Shown here one piece after another: positions 7,752 to 16,455 of a stretch of DNA of 29,107 nucleotides; position 1 is the stretch's first letter; each line of letters opens with the position of its first letter. Under the pieces are notes generated by a model, which was not told the DNA's origin, did no database searches, and saw only the letters and a program-made list of their open reading frames with translations. The translations under genes and the position numbers were made by a program. The stretch comes from an uncultured Oscillospiraceae bacterium (GTDB lineage Bacteria > Bacillota > Clostridia > Oscillospirales > Acutalibacteraceae), in contig URQJ01000005.1 in assembly GCA_900549945.1 (NCBI GenBank), positions 1 through 29,107 of the forward strand, given 5' to 3'.

Positions 7752-7785
7752 CGGCGGCCGGATGCTTCCGGTCTGCCGCTTTTTG
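7752..7785 (+). terminator. Rho-independent terminator after the exporter gene
   Basis: GCGGC (7752-7756) and CCGGA (7759-7763) pair with TCCGG (7768-7772) and GCCGC (7776-7780) around a small internal loop and a TGCT loop. TTTTT (7781-7785) follows directly. Confidence 0.82.
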
Positions 7786-7866
7786 TGTGAAACGCATTTT
7801 TCAGAGCTGGAATTTGGGGCGGAGCCCGATTTCCAGACGCATAAAATCTGTAGGGAAAATCGATTT

Positions 7867-8973
7867 ATGGAAAGAGACAAGCTCGAAAGCATGCGGCAGC
7901 GCAACCGGCGGCTGATCGATGCGGTGATCGAAAAAGCAGGGCGCGTCTGTCCGGGCTCGCTCGCGATGATCGGCGTTTACGGCTCGTTCTGCACGGGCGA
8001 TGTCACCGCACACTCGGATTTGGATCTGCTGATTCTGATCCGCGACGAGCGCGGCCGGGCGCTCTCCAGCGGCTTTTTGATCGACGGCATCGGTTTCGAT
8101 TTCTACTGCACCACATGGGAAAGCCTTGAGGCGGAGGCTGCTTACACATCGCCGCACATTGCAAAGCTGATGGATTCTGAAATTGTGTTCTGTCCGGAGG
8201 AGGCCGACCGCACGCGGCTGGAGGCCCTGCGTCAAAGGGTGCGGGAAATCTGCGGTGCGTCGTTTGCGGCGGACGATCTCACGCGTGCAGAGCAGCCGCT
8301 GCTTTCTGCCGAGCGCGCCTTTGCGCGGCTGCTGTGTGCGGAAAATATCCGGGACAGCCGGGCGGCGGCCTGCGAAATGCTGTGTGAACTGGAAAGTGCC
8401 GTTTGCCTGCTCAATAAATCCTACTTTCAGTGCGGCGTAAAGCGTGTTTTTGAAGAGCTCGGACGTCTGCCGGAGACTCCGGAGAATTTTGAGCCGCTCG
8501 CACGGCGGCTTGCGGCCGCAGCATCCCCGGAGGAAATGCGGGAAACGGCGCATTGCCTGATGCGCGCGGTATACGGTTGCTTCGACCGCGTGCGCGGCCG
8601 GATGGCTGCGCGGCGGGAGACGCCCACACCAGAAGACCTGCGCGGCACGCTGGAGGAGGTCGTCTCCAATTGGCGCGGCAAACTGATCGAAGCCGCTGTG
8701 CACGGCGACGCCCATGCCGCTTTGATGGCGCTCGGCAGTGCGCAGATCTTTTTCGACGAGGCTGCCGGCGCGTTTGCTATGCCGCGCTATGACGCTGTTT
8801 CCTGCTTTGACCCGGCGGATCTGCGCGGGACGGCAGAACGATTTGACGCGATTCTCCGGCAATACGCCGCGCAGTACGCGCGCGTGGGGCTCGTTGTATC
8901 CACCTTTCCGGACACGGACGCTTTTCTGGATGATTACCTGCGCGTGCCGGCTAAAGCCTTCGGCACGGCGTGA
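7867..8973 (+). CDS. Nucleotidyltransferase-fold protein of unknown substrate
   Basis: This 368-residue cytoplasmic protein has an N-terminal polymerase-beta-like nucleotidyltransferase domain with Gly39-Ser40, Asp51-x-Asp53 in SDLDLLIL, and a third acidic candidate, Asp78, in IGFDFYC. These are the expected metal-binding residues. The long C-terminal part (about 130-368) is alpha-helical and Ala/Glu/Arg-rich, and I do not recognise it; it may bind the substrate. Aminoglycoside-type adenylyltransferases share the fold but no resistance function is implied. The frame is open upstream to 7723, but that part overlaps the exporter gene and its terminator, so the ATG at 7867 is used. Its ribosome binding site (AGGG) is weak. 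Confidence 0.75.
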   Translation: MERDKLESMRQRNRRLIDAVIEKAGRVCPGSLAMIGVYGSFCTGDVTAHSDLDLLILIRDERGRALSSGFLIDGIGFDFYCTTWESLEAEAAYTSPHIAKLMDSEIVFCPEEADRTRLEALRQRVREICGASFAADDLTRAEQPLLSAERAFARLLCAENIRDSRAAACEMLCELESAVCLLNKSYFQCGVKRVFEELGRLPETPENFEPLARRLAAAASPEEMRETAHCLMRAVYGCFDRVRGRMAARRETPTPEDLRGTLEEVVSNWRGKLIEAAVHGDAHAALMALGSAQIFFDEAAGAFAMPRYDAVSCFDPADLRGTAERFDAILRQYAAQYARVGLVVSTFPDTDAFLDDYLRVPAKAFGTA

Positions 8974-8996
8974 AAAGCAAACAAATTGCAAATTTT

Positions 8997-9022
8997 CGGG
9001 GATTTCCCCGCTTAGCTCTTTT
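8997..9022 (+). terminator. Possible weak terminator after the nucleotidyltransferase gene
   Basis: A GC-rich perfect inverted repeat, CGGGGATTTCCCCG (8997-9010), is followed by CTTAGCTCTTTT. The U tract is interrupted, so efficient termination is uncertain. Confidence 0.4.
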
Positions 9023-9038
9023 AAAATGAAATTTCCTG

Positions 9039-9047
9039 TGGTATAAT
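9039..9047 (+). promoter_or_regulatory. Extended -10 promoter before yfmF
   Basis: TGGTATAAT is an extended -10 element (TGn plus TATAAT at 9042-9047). The -35 region (TTTTAA at 9019) is poor. It could start the long downstream operon about 70 bp before its first gene. Confidence 0.6.
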
Positions 9048-9118
9048 ATCGGGTAAAATAGCATATTTATGCAGGTATGCTGGATTTTGATTTTAAAAAA
9101 CAGAAGGGCAGATTCTGA

Positions 9119-10390
9119 ATGACAAATACGATTTTGGAACGCAAGGACTGCGGATTGCGGGCTTTTGCCTGCGAAACCCCGCAGTTTAAGACGGCGCGGC
9201 TCTCCGCGCACCTCGTGCTGCCGCTGACAACGCCCGAAGCTGCGGCCGCCCATGCGGTCGTGCCGAATATTTCGGCGCGCGCCACACGTGAATATCCCGA
9301 TTATACAGCGTTCGGCAAGCGGCTCGCCGAGCTGTACGGCGCGTCCGTGCACGCCGGCGTGAGCCGGATCGGCGACAGCCAGATCCTGACGCTCGCGGCC
9401 TGCGGCATTGCGAACCGCTACGCCTTCGGCGGCGAGGACGTACAGGCCGCACTGGCTGAAATCCTCGAAAGCATCGTTTTCACACCGCTGTTCGATGAAA
9501 ACGGTCTTTTTCCCGAGGATGGTTTCCGGCAGGAGCAGCGCCAGCTCTTGGAGACGCTCGACGCGGAGTTCAACGAAAAGCGCATCTATGCGAAGCGGCG
9601 CTGCACGGAGCTGATGTTTGCCGGGGAGCCTGCGGGAATCCCGCAGTCCGGCACGCGGGAGGCGATCCGCACCGTCACACGCGAATCGGCCAAGGCCGCG
9701 TGGGAAAACGCCGTGCGGCACGCCGCCGTGTGCCAGTTCTCGATCGGTGACGGGGCGGACGCCCGCTTTGCCGAGCGCTTCGCTGAAAAGCTCGGCGCGC
9801 GCGCGGTTCTGCCGACGAAAACCGTGCCGCACCCGGCACCGCAGCGCGTAAACCGCGTGACCGAAGAGATGCCGCTTGCGCAGTCGAAGCTCGTGATGGG
9901 CATGCGGGCCGGCACGACGCCGAAGGAGCGCCTTGTCACAAAGCTCACGGCCGCCATCTTCGGCGGCACGCCGAGCTCCAAGCTGTTTTTGAACGTGCGT
10001 GAAAAGCAGAGCCTCTGCTACTACTGCTCCGCGCGGCACGATACGCCGAAAAACGTGATCTTTGTCGAAAGCGGCGTGGAGACGAAAAACCTCGACCGCG
10101 CCGAGGAGGCGATCCTCACCGAGCTGCGGGCCATGCAGGCCGGCGAGATCTCCGAGGAGGAGATTCTGCACGCAAAGCTCGCGCTGTGCAACAGCTACAA
10201 TTCCGTGGCTGACTCCGCCGCCTCGATCGAGAGCTGGTATCTGAGCTGTATGTTGCAGGACAGCGTGCACGCGCCGGAGGAGGACGCGGCCGCCGTTATG
10301 GAGATCACGAAGGATGAAATTGTCAGCGCGGCGAACCGCTTCGCGCTCGATACGGTTTATAGGCTGAAAGGAGATGCAAAAGCCGAATGA
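9119..10390 (+). CDS. yfmF: M16 peptidase-like protein YfmF (zinc-motif-free partner)
   Basis: This 423-residue protein has the two-domain M16 (pitrilysin/insulinase) fold. Its second half contains the FGGTPSSKLFLNVREKQSLCYY region typical of the C-terminal M16 domain. Where an active member would have HxxEH, the first domain shows ISARATREYPDY, so no zinc site is seen. In Bacillales and Clostridia such proteins pair with an active-site-bearing partner, and database names link the pair to EF-P 5-aminopentanol modification; that link is family knowledge. The next gene overlaps by 4 bp (ATGA), consistent with a heterodimer made in equal amounts. The ATG is preceded by AAGGG at a slightly long spacing. 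Confidence 0.87.
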   Translation: MTNTILERKDCGLRAFACETPQFKTARLSAHLVLPLTTPEAAAAHAVVPNISARATREYPDYTAFGKRLAELYGASVHAGVSRIGDSQILTLAACGIANRYAFGGEDVQAALAEILESIVFTPLFDENGLFPEDGFRQEQRQLLETLDAEFNEKRIYAKRRCTELMFAGEPAGIPQSGTREAIRTVTRESAKAAWENAVRHAAVCQFSIGDGADARFAERFAEKLGARAVLPTKTVPHPAPQRVNRVTEEMPLAQSKLVMGMRAGTTPKERLVTKLTAAIFGGTPSSKLFLNVREKQSLCYYCSARHDTPKNVIFVESGVETKNLDRAEEAILTELRAMQAGEISEEEILHAKLALCNSYNSVADSAASIESWYLSCMLQDSVHAPEEDAAAVMEITKDEIVSAANRFALDTVYRLKGDAKAE

Positions 10391-11679
10391 ATACGGTAAT
10401 CAGACGGGAAAGTAAGCTGCTCGGCGAAGGCTACGACTGCGTGAAGCATCCCTCCGGCCTGACGATCCTCATTTATCCGAAGGAAAAAATGCGCAGCACC
10501 TATGCGGTGTTCGGTACGCGCTACGGCTCGATCGACAAGGTCTTCAAGCGCAGCGACGAGCCGGCAGCCGAGGCAACGCCGGCAGGCATCGCGCATTTTC
10601 TCGAGCACAAACTGTTTGAAAGCGAGGACGGCGACGCGTTCACGCGCTACGCGGCGATCGGTGCCTCCGCAAACGCATATACCTCCTTTGAAACGACGCG
10701 CTACCTGTTTTCCTGTACGGAAAACGCGGAAAAGGCGCTCGAGATTTTGCTCGATTTCGTCCAGTCGCCCTATTTTACGGCGCAGACGGTCGAGAAGGAG
10801 CAGGGCATCATCGGGCAGGAGATCAAGATGTACGACGACGATCCCCAGTGGCGCGTCCTGTTCAATCTGCTGCGCGCTCTGTACCACACCCACCCGATCA
10901 AGGACGATATTGCGGGCACGGTCGAGAGCATCGCGGAGATCACACCCGAATACCTCTACCGCTGCTACAACACCTTTTACAATCTGAATAACATGGCGCT
11001 GTGCGTCTCGGGAAGCTGCAATGCAGCCGAGGTACTCGCGCTGTGCGATAAAATGCTGAAACAGAGCGCGCCAGTGCAGGTAGAGCGCGTCTTTGAGCCG
11101 GAGCCGGACGCGATCGTCCAGCCCGCTGTGGAGGAGCGGCTCGCCGTGGCCTCGCCGATCTTTGAGTTCGGCATCAAGGAAGCCGTGCGCGGCGAGCACC
11201 GCTCGGAAAAAGACCTTGCGGTGACGGAGGTTCTGCTTGATATCATGGCCTCCGACAGCTCACCGCTGTTTCGGCAGCTGCTTGACGCTTCGCTCATCAA
11301 CGAGGCTTCGTTCAGCTACGAATACTTCGAGGGCTCCGGCTACGGCGCGGTGCTTTTCGGCGGCGAATCGAGCGACCCGCATGCGGTGTGTGCGGCAATC
11401 CGGGAGGAGATGCGCCGCCTGAAGGCGGAGGGCGTTTCCGAGGAGGATGTGCGCCGCAGCGCGAAATCGCTGTACGGCGGCAATCTTGCCGGCCTCAACA
11501 GCCCGGAAGTCATCGCGAACGCGGCGATGTCGATGGAGTTCAGCGGCCGCGAGCTTTTCCGCTACATCGAGTGCTTTTCGGAGATCACGGCGGCGGACGT
11601 CAACGCGCGGATTCAATCGCTTTTCAATGAGGACAAAACAGCGGTGTCCGTCATCTGGCCGCTGGAGGAAAACGCCTGA
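10387..11679 (+). CDS. yfmH: M16 family zinc metallopeptidase YfmH
   Basis: This 430-residue M16 peptidase retains the inverted zinc motif: His70-Phe-Leu-Glu73-His74 in HFLEHKLFE. A likely third ligand is Glu145 in GIIGQEIKMYDD. The C-terminal domain has FRQLLDASLINEASFSYEY, which is typical of the family. There is no signal peptide, so it acts in the cytoplasm. It is translationally coupled to the zinc-less YfmF and probably forms the catalytic half of a heterodimer. The natural substrate is not known from sequence. lgt follows 32 bp later with no terminator between. Confidence 0.9.
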   Translation: MNTVIRRESKLLGEGYDCVKHPSGLTILIYPKEKMRSTYAVFGTRYGSIDKVFKRSDEPAAEATPAGIAHFLEHKLFESEDGDAFTRYAAIGASANAYTSFETTRYLFSCTENAEKALEILLDFVQSPYFTAQTVEKEQGIIGQEIKMYDDDPQWRVLFNLLRALYHTHPIKDDIAGTVESIAEITPEYLYRCYNTFYNLNNMALCVSGSCNAAEVLALCDKMLKQSAPVQVERVFEPEPDAIVQPAVEERLAVASPIFEFGIKEAVRGEHRSEKDLAVTEVLLDIMASDSSPLFRQLLDASLINEASFSYEYFEGSGYGAVLFGGESSDPHAVCAAIREEMRRLKAEGVSEEDVRRSAKSLYGGNLAGLNSPEVIANAAMSMEFSGRELFRYIECFSEITAADVNARIQSLFNEDKTAVSVIWPLEENA

Positions 11680-11711
11680 TTCCCGGGCGCTAAGGAAAGG
11701 ATACAAAAATT

Positions 11712-12788
11712 ATGACCCATCAGGTTCAGTTTCCGGAGCTCGGCATCTCGCTCGAGGTCAACCCGGTCGCGCTGCAGCTCGGCGATTTCAAAATTTACTG
11801 GTACGGCATCATCATCGGCGTCGGCTTTCTGCTCGCCGTTCTGTACGGCTTTGCATCGTGCAAAAAAATGAATATCAACAAGGACCACCTGTTTGATGCG
11901 ATCATCGGCGGTTTGATCGGCGGCATCATCGGCGCGCGTCTTTACTACGTGCTGTTTTACCCGGGCGACAAGTATTTGCAGAACCCGCTTGAGATCTTCA
12001 ACATCAAGGAGGGCGGCCTCGGCATTTACGGCGGCATCATCGGCGCGCTGCTCGTCGGCGGCCTGATCGCAAAATGGCGGAAGATGAATGTTTTCGCCGT
12101 GCTCGACGTGGCTTCCATCGGTTTCTTGATCGGTCAGGGCGTCGGCCGCTGGGGCAACTTTGTCAACCAAGAGGCTTTCGGTTCGGCAACGGATCTGCCG
12201 TGGGGTATGTACAGCGACCGCACGGCGCTCGAGGTTGTCGGCAATGTGCACCCATGCTTCCTGTATGAATCGCTGCTCTGCCTGCTCGGCTTTGTCGTGC
12301 TGCATTTCTTTACGCGCAAATGCCGCCAGTACGACGGGCAGACCTTTTTGCTCTACATCGTTTGGTACGGCGTGACGCGCTTCTTTATCGAGGGCCTGCG
12401 CACGGACAGCCTGCTGCTGCCGGGCATCGACCTGCGCGTTTCGCAGGTGCTGGCGGGCGCTTCGGCGCTTGCGGCCGTCGTGCTGCTCGTCGTATTCCGC
12501 AAGTGCCGCCGTCTGAGCGGCTGCGGCAGCCGCTCTGCCATGGAGGCGAACGGCCTTCTGGTCGAGGAGGAAACGGGCACGGAGATCGATACGGCGGCGG
12601 AGAGTACGATCTTCAGCGGTATGAGCGCCAAGGAGGCGGAAAGCAAGGTCGAGGAGGGCCTCAGAAAGGCGAAATCGGCGGACGCAGAAGAGGAAAACGC
12701 GCCGGCGGCGGAGGAAGATTCCGCACCGGCTGAGGAACATACAGGCGACGCGGACGGCGAGGGGGAGAGCAATGGCGATTCGGATTGA
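11712..12788 (+). CDS. lgt: Prolipoprotein diacylglyceryl transferase with long acidic C-terminal tail
   Basis: Lgt moves a diacylglyceryl group from phosphatidylglycerol to the lipobox cysteine of prolipoproteins at the membrane. About seven hydrophobic segments are present. The Lgt signature is clear in [17 protein letters not shown], and [10 protein letters not shown] and [13 protein letters not shown] are also typical. The core ends near residue 265. The remaining roughly 90 residues form a hydrophilic, Glu/Ala-rich tail that is probably disordered and cytoplasmic, making the protein longer (358 residues) than the usual 260-300. An AAGGAAAGG ribosome binding site precedes the ATG. The end overlaps folD by 17 bp. 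Confidence 0.95.
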   Translation: MTHQVQFPELGISLEVNPVALQLGDFKIYWYGIIIGVGFLLAVLYGFASCKKMNINKDHLFDAIIGGLIGGIIGARLYYVLFYPGDKYLQNPLEIFNIKEGGLGIYGGIIGALLVGGLIAKWRKMNVFAVLDVASIGFLIGQGVGRWGNFVNQEAFGSATDLPWGMYSDRTALEVVGNVHPCFLYESLLCLLGFVVLHFFTRKCRQYDGQTFLLYIVWYGVTRFFIEGLRTDSLLLPGIDLRVSQVLAGASALAAVVLLVVFRKCRRLSGCGSRSAMEANGLLVEEETGTEIDTAAESTIFSGMSAKEAESKVEEGLRKAKSADAEEENAPAAEEDSAPAEEHTGDADGEGESNGDSD

Positions 12789-13644
12789 CGGCAAGGCCGT
12801 CGCGGCACAGGTGCGGGCGCAGGTCGCGCAGGATGCAGCCGCGCTCAAGGCGCGCGGCGTGCAGCCCGGCATGGCCGTCGTACTCGTCGGAGACGATCCG
12901 GCCTCGAAGATCTATGTGAACAACAAGAAAAAGGCGTGCGCGGAAACGGGCATCTATTCCGAAGAGCACATTCTGCCCGCGGAAACGACGCAGGAAGAGC
13001 TGCTCGCACTGATCGAAAAGCTGAATGCGGATGAAAAAATCCACGGCATTCTCGTGCAGTCCCCGCTGCCGAAGCATCTGGACGAAAAGCTCGTGGTCGA
13101 GCATATCGACCCGCGCAAGGATGTCGACGCCTTCCACGCGTACAACGTGGGGCGGATCATGATCGGCGACTACACGTTCCTGCCCTGCACGCCGGCCGGC
13201 GTCATCGAGCTGATCCGCTCGGCCGGTGTTGTGATCGAAGGCAAAAGCTGCGTCGTTGTCGGCCGCAGCAATATCGTCGGCAAGCCGATGGCGATGCTGC
13301 TCCTGCACTGCAACGGCACGGTCACGATCTGCCACAGCCGCACGAAGAACCTCGCGGAAATCTGCCGCGGGGCGGACATTCTTGTCGCGGCGGTCGGCAG
13401 GGCGAAAATGATCACGGCGGATATGGTGAAGCCGGGCGCCGTCGTGATCGATGTGGGCATGAACCGGGACGAGAACGGCTGGCTGTGCGGCGACGTGGAT
13501 TTTGACGCGGTCGAGCCGGTCGCGTCGTACATCACGCCGGTGCCCGGCGGCGTCGGCCCGATGACGATTGCGATGCTGATGAAAAATGCAGTGCGCGCGG
13601 CGGAGCTCCAGTGCGGGGCCGCCGCGTGCGAGGGAAATGCGTGA
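12772..13644 (+). CDS. folD: Bifunctional methylenetetrahydrofolate dehydrogenase/cyclohydrolase FolD
   Basis: FolD interconverts 5,10-methylene-, methenyl- and 10-formyl-tetrahydrofolate using NADP. The 290-residue protein has all hallmarks: [17 protein letters not shown] with the catalytic Tyr/Lys, QSPLPKH, the CTPAGV loop, the nucleotide-binding [13 protein letters not shown] and the C-terminal [10 protein letters not shown]. The last dozen residues after the core ([10 protein letters not shown]) are non-conserved. The ATG lies inside the end of lgt with GGGGGAG just upstream, so translation is likely coupled. dxs follows after 85 bp. In Bacillus xseA, xseB and ispA lie between these two genes; they are absent here. 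Confidence 0.97.
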   Translation: MAIRIDGKAVAAQVRAQVAQDAAALKARGVQPGMAVVLVGDDPASKIYVNNKKKACAETGIYSEEHILPAETTQEELLALIEKLNADEKIHGILVQSPLPKHLDEKLVVEHIDPRKDVDAFHAYNVGRIMIGDYTFLPCTPAGVIELIRSAGVVIEGKSCVVVGRSNIVGKPMAMLLLHCNGTVTICHSRTKNLAEICRGADILVAAVGRAKMITADMVKPGAVVIDVGMNRDENGWLCGDVDFDAVEPVASYITPVPGGVGPMTIAMLMKNAVRAAELQCGAAACEGNA

Positions 13645-13729
13645 GTGCTGCTTTCACGCCGCGTTTGGGCCGCTTTGTCCGGCAGTGCACGGATCAGGCG
13701 GCGCAAATCCGATAGAAAGAGTGATAGAA

Positions 13730-15586
13730 ATGGGGGCATTGCTCCAGAATATAAAGGCTCCGAACGACGTCAAGAAGATTGCAGACGCAGAACTTCCGGC
13801 GCTGTGCGAGGAGCTGCGGGAAAAAATTATCGATACGGTTGCGGATAACGGCGGCCATTTGGCCTCGAATCTCGGCGTAGTGGAGCTGACAGTCGCGCTG
13901 CACCGCGTTTTCACGCTGCCCGAGGATGCGATCGTCTGGGATGTCGGGCATCAATCCTACGCGCACAAGCTGCTGACCGGTCGTGCCGAGGCATTTTCCA
14001 CACTGCGGCAGGAGGGCGGGCTGTCAGGCTTTCCGTCCCGCTCGGAAAGTACGTGCGACCCGTTTACGACGGGGCACAGCAGCGCGTCGATTTCTTCGGC
14101 GCTCGGGCTTTCGGTTGCGAAATCCCTCTCCGGCGAGCCGGGGCATGTGATCGCGGTGATCGGCGACGGCGCGCTGACCGGCGGCCTCGCCTACGAGGGC
14201 CTCAACAATGCCGGCCGGCTGAACCGGAATTTGATTGTGATTTTGAACGATAACGCGATGTCGATTTCCAAAAATGTCGGCTCGATGGCGCGCTATCTCT
14301 CTTATGTGCGCGCAAAGCCGGGCTATCTCAGTGCGAAAGACAGCGTGGAGGCGGCGCTCTGCCGCGTGCCGAAAATCGGTGAATCCATGGCGTCCGGCGT
14401 CCGGCGCGTGAAAAATGTCGTTAAAAAGAATATTTTCAACACGACGATTTTTCAGGATATGGGCTTCAGCTACTATGGGCCGTTCGACGGGCACGATTTG
14501 AAGGAGCTGGTCTCCGTTCTGAACACGGCGAAGTCGATCGACAAGCCAGTGCTCATTCACATCCGAACCTATAAAGGCCGCGGCTACAAATACGCGGAGA
14601 ACGACCCGGGCATGTACCATGGCCTTCCGGCGTTCGACCGGGAAAAGGGCGCCGGAGAGGCCGGAACGCAGGGATTCTCTCATGCGTTCGGCGAGACGAT
14701 GTGCGCGCTTGCCTCGGCAAATGAAAAAATTTGCGCCGTTACGGCTGCGATGGAGGCGGGGACGGGGCTCTCCGAATTCCGCGAAAAATTCCGCAGCCGC
14801 TTTTTCGACGTCGGCATCGCGGAGGAGCACGCCGTCACCTTCTGTGCTGGTCTGGCGCGCGGCGGGATGATCCCGGTATTTGCCGTGTATTCCACATTTT
14901 TGCAGCGCGCGTACGACCAGCTCATCCACGATGCCGCGCTGCAAAAGCTCAAGGTGATTCTGGCAATCGACCGCGCGGGCGTCGTCGGCGAGGACGGCCG
15001 CACGCATCAGGGCGTTTTTGACGTCGCGTTTCTGCATACGATACCCGGCATTCACGTCTATGCGCCGACGTATTACGACGAGCTTTCGGACAACCTCAGC
15101 GACTGCGTCGAGGGAGAAAGCCGTCTCTATGCCGTGCGCTATCCGCGCGGGAAGGCGCTTTACCGCCCCGCGGGGTACAAGCTCTCCGGCAGGCCGTTCG
15201 GCGTGTACGGAAGCACAGAATCACAGGTTGCGGTTGTGACGTACGGCCGCCTGTTTTCCTTTGCCTACGAGGCGATGCAGACGCTTGCGGTGTCCGGCAT
15301 AAAATGTAAGGTGATAAAGCTCAACCGGATCATCCCGCTCGATCCCGAGGTCTTGCAGATTCTGACGGGCTGCAAAACCGTGTTCTTCTTCGAGGAGGGC
15401 ATCCGCGCGGGCGGCGTGGCGGAATGTCTCGGCGGCGCGCTCGCGGAGGCCGGCTTCTCCGGCCGCTACGTGATGCGCTGCATCGAGGACGGCTTTATCC
15501 GGCACGCGCCGATGTTCCGCATTTTGGAGCGCCTCGGTCTCGATCAGGCCGGCATGCTCCGCACCATACGCGAGAATCTGAAATAG
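13730..15586 (+). CDS. dxs: 1-deoxy-D-xylulose-5-phosphate synthase
   Basis: Dxs condenses pyruvate and glyceraldehyde 3-phosphate to start the MEP isoprenoid pathway and also feeds thiamine and pyridoxal synthesis. The protein is 618 residues from the chosen start, the normal size. The thiamine-pyrophosphate motif begins at GDGALTGG and continues into GLNNAG. Other landmarks are GHQSYAHKLLTGR, TTGHSSASIS, the catalytic-Glu region DVGIAEEHAVTF, and DRAGVVGEDGRTHQGVFD. The frame is open upstream into folD, but homologues start near MGALLQNI, and a weak GAAAGAG precedes the ATG. GTG at 13721 is an alternative. TlyA follows after 15 bp. Confidence 0.97.
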   Translation: MGALLQNIKAPNDVKKIADAELPALCEELREKIIDTVADNGGHLASNLGVVELTVALHRVFTLPEDAIVWDVGHQSYAHKLLTGRAEAFSTLRQEGGLSGFPSRSESTCDPFTTGHSSASISSALGLSVAKSLSGEPGHVIAVIGDGALTGGLAYEGLNNAGRLNRNLIVILNDNAMSISKNVGSMARYLSYVRAKPGYLSAKDSVEAALCRVPKIGESMASGVRRVKNVVKKNIFNTTIFQDMGFSYYGPFDGHDLKELVSVLNTAKSIDKPVLIHIRTYKGRGYKYAENDPGMYHGLPAFDREKGAGEAGTQGFSHAFGETMCALASANEKICAVTAAMEAGTGLSEFREKFRSRFFDVGIAEEHAVTFCAGLARGGMIPVFAVYSTFLQRAYDQLIHDAALQKLKVILAIDRAGVVGEDGRTHQGVFDVAFLHTIPGIHVYAPTYYDELSDNLSDCVEGESRLYAVRYPRGKALYRPAGYKLSGRPFGVYGSTESQVAVVTYGRLFSFAYEAMQTLAVSGIKCKVIKLNRIIPLDPEVLQILTGCKTVFFFEEGIRAGGVAECLGGALAEAGFSGRYVMRCIEDGFIRHAPMFRILERLGLDQAGMLRTIRENLK

Positions 15587-15601
15587 AAATGATGGTTGAA
15601 C

Positions 15602-16414
15602 ATGAAAAAGAGAATCGACGTCCTGTTGTTTGAGCGCGGGCTTGTGCCGAGCCGTGAAAAGGCGCGTGCGCTCATCATGGCAGGCAGCGTTTATGTGAAT
15701 AATCAGAAATTTGACAAGCCGGGCGACACCGTCAGCGACGACGCGGCGATCGAGGTGCGCGGCAGCGCGCTGAAATACGTGAGCCGCGGCGGCTTGAAGC
15801 TCGAAAAGGCCATGCAGCTTTTTCCGATCACGCTGGAGGGAAAAACCTGCATGGACGTCGGCGCATCAACCGGCGGTTTCACCGACTGCATGCTGCAGAA
15901 CGGCGCGGAAAAGGTGTACAGCGTCGACGTGGGCTACGGGCAGCTTGCATGGCAGCTTAGGCAGGACCCGCGCGTCGTAAACCTCGAGCGCACGAACGCG
16001 CGCTACCTGACGCGCGAGCAGGTGCCGGAGGAGATCGACTTTTTCTCGGTGGACGTGTCGTTCATCTCGCTGAAAATTATTCTGCCCGCCGTGCGGCCGC
16101 TGCTGAAAGACGGCGGGCAGGCCGTCTGCCTGATTAAGCCGCAGTTTGAGGCGGGGCGCGAAAAGGTCGGCAAAAAGGGCGTTGTGCGCGATAAGGCGGT
16201 GCACGAGGATGTCGTCGAGACGATCTGCGGCTTTGCGCTTCAAAACGGCTACTCCGTGCTCGGCCTCACCTTTTCACCAGTCAAGGGGCCGGAGGGCAAC
16301 ATCGAATACCTCGTCTATCTTGAAAAAAGCGGCGCGCCCGTGCGTATGGCGGAGGAAACACCGCACGGCGTTGTGGAAGCGTCGCACGCGGCGCTGGACA
16401 CGAGGAATATATAA
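15602..16414 (+). CDS. tlyA: TlyA family S4-domain RNA methyltransferase
   Basis: This 270-residue protein joins an N-terminal S4 RNA-binding domain (residues 1-60: RIDVLLFERGLVPSREKARA) to an FtsJ/RrmJ-type Rossmann methyltransferase. The SAM motif is DVGASTGGFTDCML, followed by YSVDVGYGQL. Related TlyA enzymes 2'-O-methylate rRNA; whether this one has that activity is unproven. The ATG at 15602 is chosen; an in-frame TTG at 15596 adds only two residues, and no strong Shine-Dalgarno separates the two. The position between dxs and nadK/argR matches the Firmicutes gene order, where the Bacillus homologue is yqxC. Confidence 0.93.
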   Translation: MKKRIDVLLFERGLVPSREKARALIMAGSVYVNNQKFDKPGDTVSDDAAIEVRGSALKYVSRGGLKLEKAMQLFPITLEGKTCMDVGASTGGFTDCMLQNGAEKVYSVDVGYGQLAWQLRQDPRVVNLERTNARYLTREQVPEEIDFFSVDVSFISLKIILPAVRPLLKDGGQAVCLIKPQFEAGREKVGKKGVVRDKAVHEDVVETICGFALQNGYSVLGLTFSPVKGPEGNIEYLVYLEKSGAPVRMAEETPHGVVEASHAALDTRNI

Positions 16415-16455
16415 TTTTCGCGCGCTTCAACACGGCGCAGAAAGGAACAGCTCCG

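Noticed and set aside
8743..9046. Plus-strand open frame spanning the end of the nucleotidyltransferase gene and the following promoter
   Set aside because: It is a Ser/Arg-rich frame-shifted shadow of the nucleotidyltransferase gene with no start signal.
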